From: CAYHVK01 sp964360255
GTDB taxonomy: Bacteria; Bdellovibrionota; Bdellovibrionia; Bdellovibrionales; UBA1609
Assembly (NCBI GenBank): GCA_964360255.1
Contig: CAYHVK010000015.1
Coordinates: 10,208 to 74,207 of the forward strand
Direction: 5' to 3'
Length of the DNA: 64,000 nt
Shown here: one piece after another, positions 25,043 to 32,722 of the stretch
Layout: each line of letters begins with the position of its first letter
How positions within the stretch are numbered: the first letter of the stretch is position 1
Position numbers and translations under genes: made by a program
Notes under the pieces: model-generated
What the model was told of the DNA's origin: nothing
Seen by the model: only the letters and a program-made list of their open reading frames with translations
Databases searched by the model: none

Positions 25043-25235
25043 AGGCAGCCTCCACACTTTCTATAGTTCAATAAGCTGACCATTAAGGACCGCTTGTAAA
25101 CTATTGAAACTAAGGGTAAATATGAATTTTATGCACCTTCAACGATCTCTCAAGAACTGTGTATTGTTTGACAGGTGTCATTGATTTAGTCATTTTTAGA
25201 AGCGGGACATTTCATCAACCAAGAAGCAGGTATCT

Positions 25236-26474
25236 TTGCAACCAGTACGCGGCACCCATGATTTACTATTTGAAGATGCGAAGAAACATCAACTTGTGAT
25301 CGATGTCGCGCGAGCCATCGGTACGCGTTTCGGTTTCGATGAAATACAAACTCCAATTTTTGAATTTTCAAGCGTCTTCAGCCGCACTCTCGGCGACACG
25401 TCAGATGTAGTGACCAAAGAAATGTACACATTCACTGATAAGGGTGGTGATCAACTCAGCCTACGTCCCGAAGGGACGGCTGGTGTTGTGCGCTCATTTA
25501 TCTCAAATGAGCTCAAACGCTCATTGCCGCTTAAATTTTTCTATCAAGGCCCGATGTTTCGCTATGAGCGTCCGCAAAAAGGTCGCTTCAGACAATTTCA
25601 TCAATTGGGAATTGAACTACTGGGTGTAGAAAACACGCAGTCTGATATTGAAGTCATCAGCTATGCGAATATTCTCCTTCAAGAATTGGATATTTTAAAT
25701 CTCACCTATTTAGAAATTAACTCTATTGGAGACAAAGAAAGCCGCCAAGCTTTTCGCACTCGCCTCGTTGAGTTTTTCACGAAATACGAAAACGATCTCA
25801 GCGAAGATTCAAAGCGTCGACTTCAGCTGAACCCTCTCAGAATTCTCGACTCAAAAGATAAAAAAGATATTGAGATCAGCCAAACCGCTCCGAAATTTGA
25901 AGATTCACTCAATGATATTTCAAAATCTAAATTCGCTGAAATTAGAAATGGCCTGGATAATTTAGGCATCAAGTACAATTTGAATCCAAAACTTGTTCGT
26001 GGCCTCGATTACTACAATCACTTGGTTTTTGAATTTAAAACCACAGCCTTAGGTGCCCAGGATGCTGTTCTCTCTGGCGGTCGCTATGATGACCTGGTTG
26101 AAATGATGGGCGGCGATGCTACTTTTGGAGTGGGATGGGCGGCCGGCATTGAGCGCCTTTGCTTATTAACGCAAAAAGCGAGCGCAAAGCCTCGCCCGAT
26201 CGCACTGATTCCTTTGGGTGAAAAAGCTGAGAAGTACGCCATTCTTTTAGCTCATCAAATGCGAGCCTTGGGCATTCCTGTTGAAGCGGCATACGCCGGC
26301 AATATGAGTAACCGCATGAAAAAAGCCACCCGAGTGAATTCGCAATTTGCCGTCATTATCGGAGATCAAGAATTAGAGTCTCAGCAATTGGGCTTTAAAA
26401 ATCTAGATACGGGCGAACAATCAAAAATCACTGAAGCTGAATTACTTTCGCGCTTCAAATCTGCGCACCAATAA
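25236..26474 (+). CDS. hisS: histidyl-tRNA synthetase
   Basis: Class II synthetase motifs are in order: motif 1 near RFGFDEIQTPIFE, motif 2 FYQGPMFRYERPQ, the histidine-specific LVRGLDYYNHLVFEF, and motif 3 with GWAAGIERL, followed by the anticodon-binding domain. Length 412 aa is usual. The frame opens after a TAG at 25197 and contains no ATG before the conserved QPVRGTHD, so the start is TTG at 25236. TTGACA at 25168-25173 could be its -35. The 3' end overlaps the convergent next gene by 33 bp. Confidence 0.95.
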   Translation: MQPVRGTHDLLFEDAKKHQLVIDVARAIGTRFGFDEIQTPIFEFSSVFSRTLGDTSDVVTKEMYTFTDKGGDQLSLRPEGTAGVVRSFISNELKRSLPLKFFYQGPMFRYERPQKGRFRQFHQLGIELLGVENTQSDIEVISYANILLQELDILNLTYLEINSIGDKESRQAFRTRLVEFFTKYENDLSEDSKRRLQLNPLRILDSKDKKDIEISQTAPKFEDSLNDISKSKFAEIRNGLDNLGIKYNLNPKLVRGLDYYNHLVFEFKTTALGAQDAVLSGGRYDDLVEMMGGDATFGVGWAAGIERLCLLTQKASAKPRPIALIPLGEKAEKYAILLAHQMRALGIPVEAAYAGNMSNRMKKATRVNSQFAVIIGDQELESQQLGFKNLDTGEQSKITEAELLSRFKSAHQ

Positions 26475-27578
26475 ATTATCAACCGGACTCGAGAGTATTT
26501 TTCGAGCTTCAGCTAATGCTTCGTCAGCCGTCAGCATGGGCCACTTCGGCTTTTGATCTTTATCTAAGAGAACGGCTCTTACACCTTCAGGAAAGCTGGA
26601 GCTTTTTGACATCTCAACGGACGCCACCCACTCAAGAGCTAAAACTTTCTCCCACGACTGGCCGCTGGCCTTTTGTGCCATTTCATAAAAAAGAGCCTGG
26701 GATAAAATAGAGCGTGCGCGACCGTCAACACCTTCGGTTTTATTTATGCATTCAACGAGCCCAGCGAAATTCTTATCTGCTAAAGCCTTTTTAAACTCAC
26801 TGCTAATTTTCTGCCAGTGACTGAGCAGCTTCTGATCACCTTCTGAATAGCGAGGCCTTCCGTCAGATTTCTCTTCTGTCTCAGCCTCTAAACTCATCAT
26901 ATGAGTTAAGTATTGATTTAAAATTTCTCTATTTTCTTCGCTCGAATCCCGCCAGTCGATTCTGAGTAGATCAGAAAAAACTTTTCTTTTCTTATCGCTC
27001 TTCAAAAAATAATTCTGCCAGCCTGTCTCATAACCCAGCTGTCCACTTAAACGGGCTCCGCTAAGACCGATGAAATAGCCAAATCCATCTTTCAGTTGAG
27101 GCAAGAATCCCGTCGCCCCCACATCCGGAAAGAGTCCAATAAAAACTTCAGGCATTGAAAGCAGGGTTTTCTCAGTCACTACGCGATGAGAGGCTCCTTG
27201 AGTGAGGCCCACGCCGCCACCCATCGTGATGCCATCGAGCCAAGCTAGAATAGGCTTCTTAAAGCCATGAACCAAACAGTCCGTAAAATACTCTTGGGTG
27301 AAAAAATCTTCTGCGATCTTTAAACCTTTTTCACGAGTTTCGATCACCAATTTTTTAACGTCGCCGCCCGCGCAGAAAGCTTTTGGATTTTCGCTATGAA
27401 ATACCACTAGCGCTATTGCCGGATCATTCTGCCAAACCAATAAACGTTTTTCGATATCGGCCAGCATTTCAGTATCAAGAGCATTCAAGGCCGGGGCATG
27501 ATTGAGTTCGATAAATCCAACCGACTTAGCACCAAACTTTTGTTCGCCGAACAGAACTTTTTTAATTTTAATTTCCAT
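26442..27578 (-). CDS. enoyl-CoA hydratase/isomerase family, 3-hydroxyisobutyryl-CoA hydrolase-type
   Basis: Crotonase-fold features: LNHAPALNALDTEML, the oxyanion-hole segment FCAGGDVKKL, GITMGGGVGL, and SMPEVFIGLFPDVGATGFLPQL, the last typical of 3-hydroxyisobutyryl-CoA hydrolases (valine degradation). Length 378 aa fits the hydrolase rather than simple hydratases. No other valine-pathway genes are adjacent, so the exact CoA ester is inferred. Convergent with hisS, sharing 33 bp. Confidence 0.85.
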   Translation of the reverse strand: MEIKIKKVLFGEQKFGAKSVGFIELNHAPALNALDTEMLADIEKRLLVWQNDPAIALVVFHSENPKAFCAGGDVKKLVIETREKGLKIAEDFFTQEYFTDCLVHGFKKPILAWLDGITMGGGVGLTQGASHRVVTEKTLLSMPEVFIGLFPDVGATGFLPQLKDGFGYFIGLSGARLSGQLGYETGWQNYFLKSDKKRKVFSDLLRIDWRDSSEENREILNQYLTHMMSLEAETEEKSDGRPRYSEGDQKLLSHWQKISSEFKKALADKNFAGLVECINKTEGVDGRARSILSQALFYEMAQKASGQSWEKVLALEWVASVEMSKSSSFPEGVRAVLLDKDQKPKWPMLTADEALAEARKILSSPVDNLLVRRFEARK

Positions 27579-27782
27579 TCACAATTCTTACCTGATTCTG
27601 ATTTTTTTTGAGACACTTTTCTCTCGAAAAATATGCTGCGTCGAAGCATTGAACACTGTCTAAAATACTGTGATTTTTCGTCCCGTCAAATTCACTGAAA
27701 CACACAAGCATCGTGTATGTATTTTGCATTACTAAAAAGCACCTCTACCTTCGTCGGATCGAGGTTTTATCAGAAGGATACA

Positions 27783-28430
27783 ATGTACCATCTTGAGACA
27801 CGAATTTCAGATCGCGAAAAAGATAAAACTGCGAAGTATATATACTTCATAGGCTTCTTTATGTTCGCAGCCCTCTTGCACATGATGCAGTGGAACCAGC
27901 ATTCAATAGCCATCATTCCTCTTAAAGCTAAACAAATTATGAATTCGGCCACTTCTGACGAACTTTATCAAGTGGCACAAATCTGTGGTGATCGCAATAA
28001 ATGGGAATGCCGTAAAGTCGCTCTTTGGCAGAGCTATTTAAAAGATCCATCCAATGAAAAGTCAGCTATTGAACTTGGTAAAGAGCATGTGCAAAGAAAG
28101 CAGTATGTTGAAGCTTTGAGAATTTACTCTCTCTACTTTAAAAATAAAGGAAAAGATCTTGAAGCCCGCTATAAAATGGCGGTGTCTCTCAGTGAACTAT
28201 CACGCTTTAAAGAGGCTCAAGTTCATTTCGCCTTTTTGCTCAAACACAATAAGGACAAGGTTTCTCAACCCCAATACGTAAGAACTTATGTTCATTATTT
28301 GATTATGAATAGACAGTACTTGGCGGCGAAAAATCTTATCACTCAGACCCGTCGCTCAACAAAGAATGCAGCTTATTTCTTAGAGAAAGAAATGCGACAA
28401 ATCGACACGAAGCTTAAAACTTCTACTTGA
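27783..28430 (+). CDS. membrane-anchored TPR-like protein (215 aa)
   Basis: AGAAGGA supports the ATG at 27783; an upstream in-frame ATG (27717) lacks one. After a charged 20-residue cytoplasmic tail there is one transmembrane segment (IYFIGFFMFAALLHMM). Helical repeats of about 34 residues follow (for example KQYVEALRIYSLYFKNKG and ARYKMAVSLSELSRFKEA), as in tetratricopeptide proteins that scaffold complexes. Partner unknown. Confidence 0.7.
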   Translation: MYHLETRISDREKDKTAKYIYFIGFFMFAALLHMMQWNQHSIAIIPLKAKQIMNSATSDELYQVAQICGDRNKWECRKVALWQSYLKDPSNEKSAIELGKEHVQRKQYVEALRIYSLYFKNKGKDLEARYKMAVSLSELSRFKEAQVHFAFLLKHNKDKVSQPQYVRTYVHYLIMNRQYLAAKNLITQTRRSTKNAAYFLEKEMRQIDTKLKTST

Positions 28431-28464
28431 CCCTTACCACGCTCAATCCCTACCATCGTTAATA

Positions 28465-29109
28465 GTGAAAGAGTTTATCACCTACTTCTTGTATGCTTTT
28501 ACCAGTCTATTCACTATTGTGAATCCACTCGGCGCAATGCCGTTCTATATGGGCATGGTGGATGATGTAAACAAACAGCTGGCGCGCGATATAGCCCTCA
28601 GGGCCGCCCTTGCCGCTTTTACGGCCATGATGTTCTTTGCCCTAACTGGTAAATTTCTTTTTTCATTCTTTAATGTATCTGTCGATGGCCTTCGTGTTGT
28701 AGGCGGAGTGCTTTTTTTCATCACTGGCTTTGATATGCTTCAAGGTAAAGACTCAAGAACTAAATCGGTAACGGCCAGTGAAAAATTCAGCCTCCAAGAC
28801 ATTCGAACAAAAGCCATCACTCCGCTTGCGATTCCGCTGATTTGTGGCCCAGGCACAATTACAGTTTTGACCGTTATGATTCAAGAAGCTGATGAAATCT
28901 GGCAGAAAAGCTCACTTATTTTTTCAGCTTTCCTAGTTTCAGTCGCCACCTTTTTTGTTCTTGTAAGCTCTAAAAAAATCACTTCAATTATAGGCGAAAG
29001 CGGTCAGAAAGTATTTTACCGTCTCATGGGCCTAATCTTGATGATGAATGCCGTGGAATTCTTCTTTAACGGAATTCGCCCTTATGTGCGCAGTCTCTTG
29101 CAACAATAA
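28465..29109 (+). CDS. MarC-family integral membrane protein
   Basis: Six hydrophobic segments, with the family motifs FTIVNPLGAMPFYM, RVVGGVLFFITGFDML, ITPLAIPLICGPGTI and LMGLILMMNAVEFF. It starts with GTG 35 bp after the TPR gene. MarC-family proteins are inner-membrane proteins whose transport role is not established. Confidence 0.88.
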   Translation: MKEFITYFLYAFTSLFTIVNPLGAMPFYMGMVDDVNKQLARDIALRAALAAFTAMMFFALTGKFLFSFFNVSVDGLRVVGGVLFFITGFDMLQGKDSRTKSVTASEKFSLQDIRTKAITPLAIPLICGPGTITVLTVMIQEADEIWQKSSLIFSAFLVSVATFFVLVSSKKITSIIGESGQKVFYRLMGLILMMNAVEFFFNGIRPYVRSLLQQ

Positions 29110-29117
29110 GTAGATAT

Positions 29118-29369
29118 TTACTCAGATTTTTTATCTGCTGCAGGCACCGTAGACTCTAGAATTTTCACTTTACAAGCGCATGGGCCCTGCTTGGCTTCGC
29201 CGAGAACATACTCAACCTTGTCGCCCTGATTCAACTTGCCACGAACTTCTTTGTAATGAACAAAGAGATCGCGACCACTCGATTGCTCGATGAACCCGAA
29301 GCCCTTTTGTTCATTATACCATTTTACAACGCCAACAAATTTTTCGCTCACACCATTATGGTAGAACAC
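29118..29369 (-). CDS. cold-shock domain protein
   Basis: The core GVVKWYNEQKGFGFIEQSSGRDLFVHYKEV contains RNP1 (KGFGFI) and RNP2 (LFVHY), binding single-stranded nucleic acids. A Cys-containing, charged tail after residue 65 (GPCACKVKIL) is longer than in classical CspA. Both GTG starts (29369 and 29351) are weak; 29351 would give a family-like N-terminus (MSEKFVGVVKW). It is convergent with marC, with only 8 bp between stops. Confidence 0.85.
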   Translation of the reverse strand: MFYHNGVSEKFVGVVKWYNEQKGFGFIEQSSGRDLFVHYKEVRGKLNQGDKVEYVLGEAKQGPCACKVKILESTVPAADKKSE

Positions 29370-29409
29370 TTCCCAATAATCGCAAGTAAAAATATAGCTC
29401 TCAATAAGA

Positions 29410-29439
29410 CTCCCTCGGGCCCTTCGGGCCTCGAGGGAG
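29410..29439. terminator. GC-rich hairpin between hsp20 and the cold-shock gene
   Basis: CTCCCTCG (29410-29417) pairs with CGAGGGAG (29432-29439), and the inside GGCCC/GGGCC extends the stem with one bulge and a 3-nt loop. On the reverse strand it lies between the hsp20 stop and the cold-shock start and is followed by TCTTATT. It probably terminates hsp20 transcription, or it shapes the cold-shock mRNA leader. Confidence 0.5.
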
Positions 29440-29477
29440 CAAAAGACAGCTTCATATAAGAAGCTTGGGTGTTAGAA

Positions 29478-29493
29478 GAGGTCGATCGACCTC
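29478..29493. repeat. 16-bp perfect palindrome downstream of hsp20
   Basis: GAGGTCGA/TCGACCTC is a perfect two-fold symmetric site about 16 bp after the hsp20 stop. It could be a protein-binding site or a short hairpin in the mRNA 3' region; it lacks the loop needed for a good terminator. Confidence 0.35.
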
Positions 29494-29509
29494 GGGTTGA
29501 ATCGGACCG

Positions 29510-29965
29510 CTATTTAATATCTATAAGACGAGGTTTTGCGTCTTCAGATTTTGGGATCATTAATTTTAAAACTCCATTTTCATAGTTAGCATCAATCTTT
29601 GTGACATCCACATTATGTGGCAATTGAAGAGTGCGAGTAAACTGGCCATGCGTGCGCTCTAAGCGATTCACCCCACTGGTCGACGTTTTTTCTTCACGCT
29701 TTCTCTCGCCGCTGATAACAATGCTACGATCTTTGAGTTCAATTTTAACGTCTTCTTTTTTTATGCCTGGGATATCAAGGCTGATTTGATAATCTTTATC
29801 AGACTCCTCAATATCAAGAGCGGGATAAAAAGAGCTTAACTCTCGAGACATATTGCGGCCCACACCTTCAAAATCCTCAAATAGATTATCGAACTGTCTA
29901 AAGAAATCGAGTGAGTTATTAGCTCTTACATTTCTTTCGCTAGGCCATAAACTTAAATACTTCAC
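29510..29965 (-). CDS. Hsp20/alpha-crystallin small heat-shock protein
   Basis: The alpha-crystallin domain is complete: FYPALDIEESDKDYQISLDIPGIKKEDV, then SGERKRE, GQFTRTLQLPHNVD, and ENGVLKLMIPK, whose VLKLMIP is the canonical A-x-x-x-n-GVL-type strand. The N-terminus (SLWPSERN) is variable, as usual. It acts as an ATP-independent chaperone holding unfolding proteins. AGGAGG precedes the ATG and a heat-shock-type promoter lies upstream at 30042-30069. Confidence 0.93.
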   Translation of the reverse strand: MKYLSLWPSERNVRANNSLDFFRQFDNLFEDFEGVGRNMSRELSSFYPALDIEESDKDYQISLDIPGIKKEDVKIELKDRSIVISGERKREEKTSTSGVNRLERTHGQFTRTLQLPHNVDVTKIDANYENGVLKLMIPKSEDAKPRLIDIK

Positions 29966-30041
29966 ATGAACCTCCTGATGGTTATCAAAAAACTCTTGAA
30001 AGTGCGTAAGTCGCGATCTTACATATCCTTCACATACATAA

Positions 30042-30069
30042 ATTTGGGGTGGTTATTAGAACTGTCAAG
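30042..30069 (-). promoter_or_regulatory. sigma32-like heat-shock promoter of hsp20
   Basis: On the reverse strand CTTGACA (30069-30063), a 13-bp spacer and CCCCAAAT (30049-30042) resemble the RpoH consensus CTTGAAA - 13 to 15 bp - CCCCATnT. It lies about 75 bp upstream of the hsp20 ATG. Confidence 0.5.
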
Positions 30070-30096
30070 TTGGGCAAAAAACTGGGGCTAACTCTT

Positions 30097-30339
30097 TTAT
30101 TTAAAGACGCTTTTTAAGATTTTATCGATAAACTCAACTTCAGCACTTTTAATTAAGATGTAGTGTTCTTTTTTATCGATATGAAGATCTTCATTATCTT
30201 TATCAATATTGATAATTTTAACTGTTCCTGAATGAGACGATAGCTCAGCATCCGCCGGATCTCTTTGCAGCACTAGAAGTGCTACAACTAGAAATATACA
30301 GACGAAAAACAGTTGGACTCGGCCCTTACTCGTAGACAT
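30097..30339 (-). CDS. small exported or membrane-anchored protein (80 aa)
   Basis: One N-terminal hydrophobic segment (VQLFFVCIFLVVALLVL) followed by about 50 polar residues in a beta-strand/charged pattern (TVKIINIDKDNEDLHIDKKEHY). It could be anchored, or cleaved after the AELS-like site (PADAEL). No family recognised. Confidence 0.5.
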   Translation of the reverse strand: MSTSKGRVQLFFVCIFLVVALLVLQRDPADAELSSHSGTVKIINIDKDNEDLHIDKKEHYILIKSAEVEFIDKILKSVFK

Positions 30340-30384
30340 CAGAGCAGCCTAGCGGTTCAAGCTAAGGAATCAAATTGATAATTC

Positions 30385-31245
30385 TTAATACTGATGCGAC
30401 GCATCGACAGCCCAGCCGATCCCAGTCTCTTTAGCACAGTCCAAATCCACCGAAACCGGGAAATGATCTGAGGTTTTGATTTTTGAATGTAGCACTGCTG
30501 TTTCAATTGAGCACCCTTTAACAAATACATGATCTAACTTCATTCGGCGCTGATCTTGCTCAAAGACAACATGGGCAAAACTTCTTTTATTTAGCTCTTC
30601 AGCTATAAATCGCATGCGATCTACGTTCCAGGTGTTAAAATCACCGGCAAAAACAATCTTCATATTCGGATTCATCACTAAACCGGCATCGATCACTTTT
30701 AAAATTTCATTCATTTGTTTTTTAAAAGAGGGAGTTAAAACAAAATTGATCCCGTGAACGTTAATCAAGAGCAGGATTTCGCCGTTTTCAAGCCTATACG
30801 TTTGGACTAAACTCATTTTTGGAGTATTCGCAATTGGCTCGGCATCTGGACTCCGCAAAAAATGCTGAGAAATACTTTGACCGACTGAACCCGTGATTAC
30901 ACCGGTTGAATAGCCTTTCTTATCTCGCCATGACTGAGCCATCCACCAATCGGTTTGCTCAGATTCAATAAGAACAGATGGCAAATAGTTGTCTGACATA
31001 CCTTCTTGCAGAAGCACAAGATCACTGCCGCTTGTTAAATCGATAAAATCTTGCCGCCATTTTTCTTTCTTTTTAGCTTTTTCAATATTCCAAGAAACAA
31101 TATGAAGTTGAAGAGGCAAGCTTTGCACCGATTCAGACTTTTTTAAATTCAGCAGAACTTCGCTATCAGCTACATTATCGAAAGCTTGTGATTGTGTGCT
31201 GATTAAAAAAACAAACAGAATGGCTATTTTTTTATAAAGATTCAT
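30385..31245 (-). CDS. exported endonuclease/exonuclease/phosphatase (EEP)-family protein
   Basis: ATG at 31245 after a GGGGG-type site; signal peptide ends at SQAFD. The EEP fold motifs are all present: HIVSWNIEK, LVLLQEG with the catalytic Glu, INVHGIN, AGDFNTWN, KLDHVFV and TSDHFPVSVDL, giving Asn/Glu/Asp/His catalytic residues. This family includes nucleases and phosphodiesterases. The signal peptide places it in the periplasm or outside; a prey nucleic-acid or phospholipid substrate is plausible but not determined. Confidence 0.82.
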   Translation of the reverse strand: MNLYKKIAILFVFLISTQSQAFDNVADSEVLLNLKKSESVQSLPLQLHIVSWNIEKAKKKEKWRQDFIDLTSGSDLVLLQEGMSDNYLPSVLIESEQTDWWMAQSWRDKKGYSTGVITGSVGQSISQHFLRSPDAEPIANTPKMSLVQTYRLENGEILLLINVHGINFVLTPSFKKQMNEILKVIDAGLVMNPNMKIVFAGDFNTWNVDRMRFIAEELNKRSFAHVVFEQDQRRMKLDHVFVKGCSIETAVLHSKIKTSDHFPVSVDLDCAKETGIGWAVDASHQY

Positions 31246-31364
31246 CTTAAGACCCCCTAATATTCCCCACTTAGAGCTATGGCCCACCCCTTTATCTCGA
31301 GCAAGATCAATCTAAACTTGTCACTCCGCAATAAGTGTGAGCATAAATATACTAAGAGGTACTA

Positions 31365-32606
31365 ATGAAAAACAAATCACCTGGAGCATCAGCTCTTTCT
31401 GAGAACGTATTAAACGCTAATGTCATCGTAGCGGCTCTTGGCTACTTTGTTGATATTTATGATCTTCTCCTTTTCGGAATTGTACGCGTGGCGAGCTTAA
31501 AAGGCATCGGCGTACCAGATTCTGAGTTATTAGAAAAAGGCGTACTTCTTATCAATGCGCAAATGTTTGGAATGTTACTCGGTGGAATTTTATGGGGCGT
31601 GATTGGTGATAAAAAAGGACGCATTGCCGTTTTGTTCGGGTCTATTTTGCTTTATTCAGTCGCTAATATTCTTAACGCTTTTGTCACGGATATAGAAACA
31701 TATGCCGCGCTTCGATTTATCGCCGGCATCGGTCTTGCCGGAGAACTCGGTGCCGCTATTACTCTGGTCAGCGAAACTCTTACCAAAGAAAAGCGTGGTT
31801 ACGGCACGACCATAGTAGCGTCGGTCGGTATTCTCGGAGCCGTTGTGGCCGCCGTGATCGGCGATACCTTTACGTGGCAAACAGCTTACATTATCGGCGG
31901 CGTGATGGGTCTCGCCCTTTTAGCTCTTCGAGTTTCAATGTCAGAGTCAGGTCTATTTCATGACACTAAAAAAATCGACTGCAAGAAAGGTGATCTCAAA
32001 ATGCTTTTCTATCCGCCCGCCCGATTTATTAAATATGCTCAATGCATTTTAATTGGATTACCTGTCTGGTACGCTGTGGGAATTCTTATGACTTTCTCAC
32101 CTGAGCTCGCAAAAGATCTCGGTGTGACGGCGCCTATAGCGGCCGGATCTTCGATTATGTGGGGCTATCTAGGATTGGCGGCTGGGGATCTCACCAGTGG
32201 CCTTCTCAGTCAGTACTTTCGCACACGCCGTTTTGTTGTTTTAGGATTTTTACTTCTCACGGGCTTCTTGAGCCTAGTTTATTATTTTGCCGTAGGAATT
32301 TCAGCCACGGAATTTTATATTCTCTGTGGTCTTGTGGGCTTCTCAGTGGGTTACTGGGCCATTTTCGTGACTGTAGCGGCAGAGCAATTTGGTACAAATT
32401 TGCGCTCGACAGTCACAACGAGCGTGCCCAATTTTGTCCGCGGCGGGGTTGTGCCAATTACCCTGGCTTTTCAGGGCCTAGCTCCCCACACAGGTCTTCG
32501 TATGAGCGCTTTAATCGTCGGAGGAGTCGTTCTTTTTATCGCATTGACCGCTCTTCATTTTATGCCAGAAACTTTTAGTAAAGATTTGGACTATCTCGAA
32601 GAATAA
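31365..32606 (+). CDS. MFS transporter (metabolite/H+ symporter type)
   Basis: Twelve transmembrane segments, the loop 2-3 motif GVIGDKKGRIAVLFGS (G-D-x-x-G-R-R-like) and RFIAGIGLAGELGAAITLVSE, typical of the sugar/organic-acid/proline ProP-like clade. Substrate cannot be read. AGAGG precedes the ATG. Transcribed divergently from the EEP gene. Confidence 0.88.
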   Translation: MKNKSPGASALSENVLNANVIVAALGYFVDIYDLLLFGIVRVASLKGIGVPDSELLEKGVLLINAQMFGMLLGGILWGVIGDKKGRIAVLFGSILLYSVANILNAFVTDIETYAALRFIAGIGLAGELGAAITLVSETLTKEKRGYGTTIVASVGILGAVVAAVIGDTFTWQTAYIIGGVMGLALLALRVSMSESGLFHDTKKIDCKKGDLKMLFYPPARFIKYAQCILIGLPVWYAVGILMTFSPELAKDLGVTAPIAAGSSIMWGYLGLAAGDLTSGLLSQYFRTRRFVVLGFLLLTGFLSLVYYFAVGISATEFYILCGLVGFSVGYWAIFVTVAAEQFGTNLRSTVTTSVPNFVRGGVVPITLAFQGLAPHTGLRMSALIVGGVVLFIALTALHFMPETFSKDLDYLEE

Positions 32607-32722
32607 AGTGTCGAAAAAGTCGACAGCATAAGATCTCTACTCATGTAGGTTTTTCATCCCTGCTGGCATTTCAATTGCACAATCTGTATTATTCGCATTC
32701 CCCACGAAAGAACGGAGCTGCA

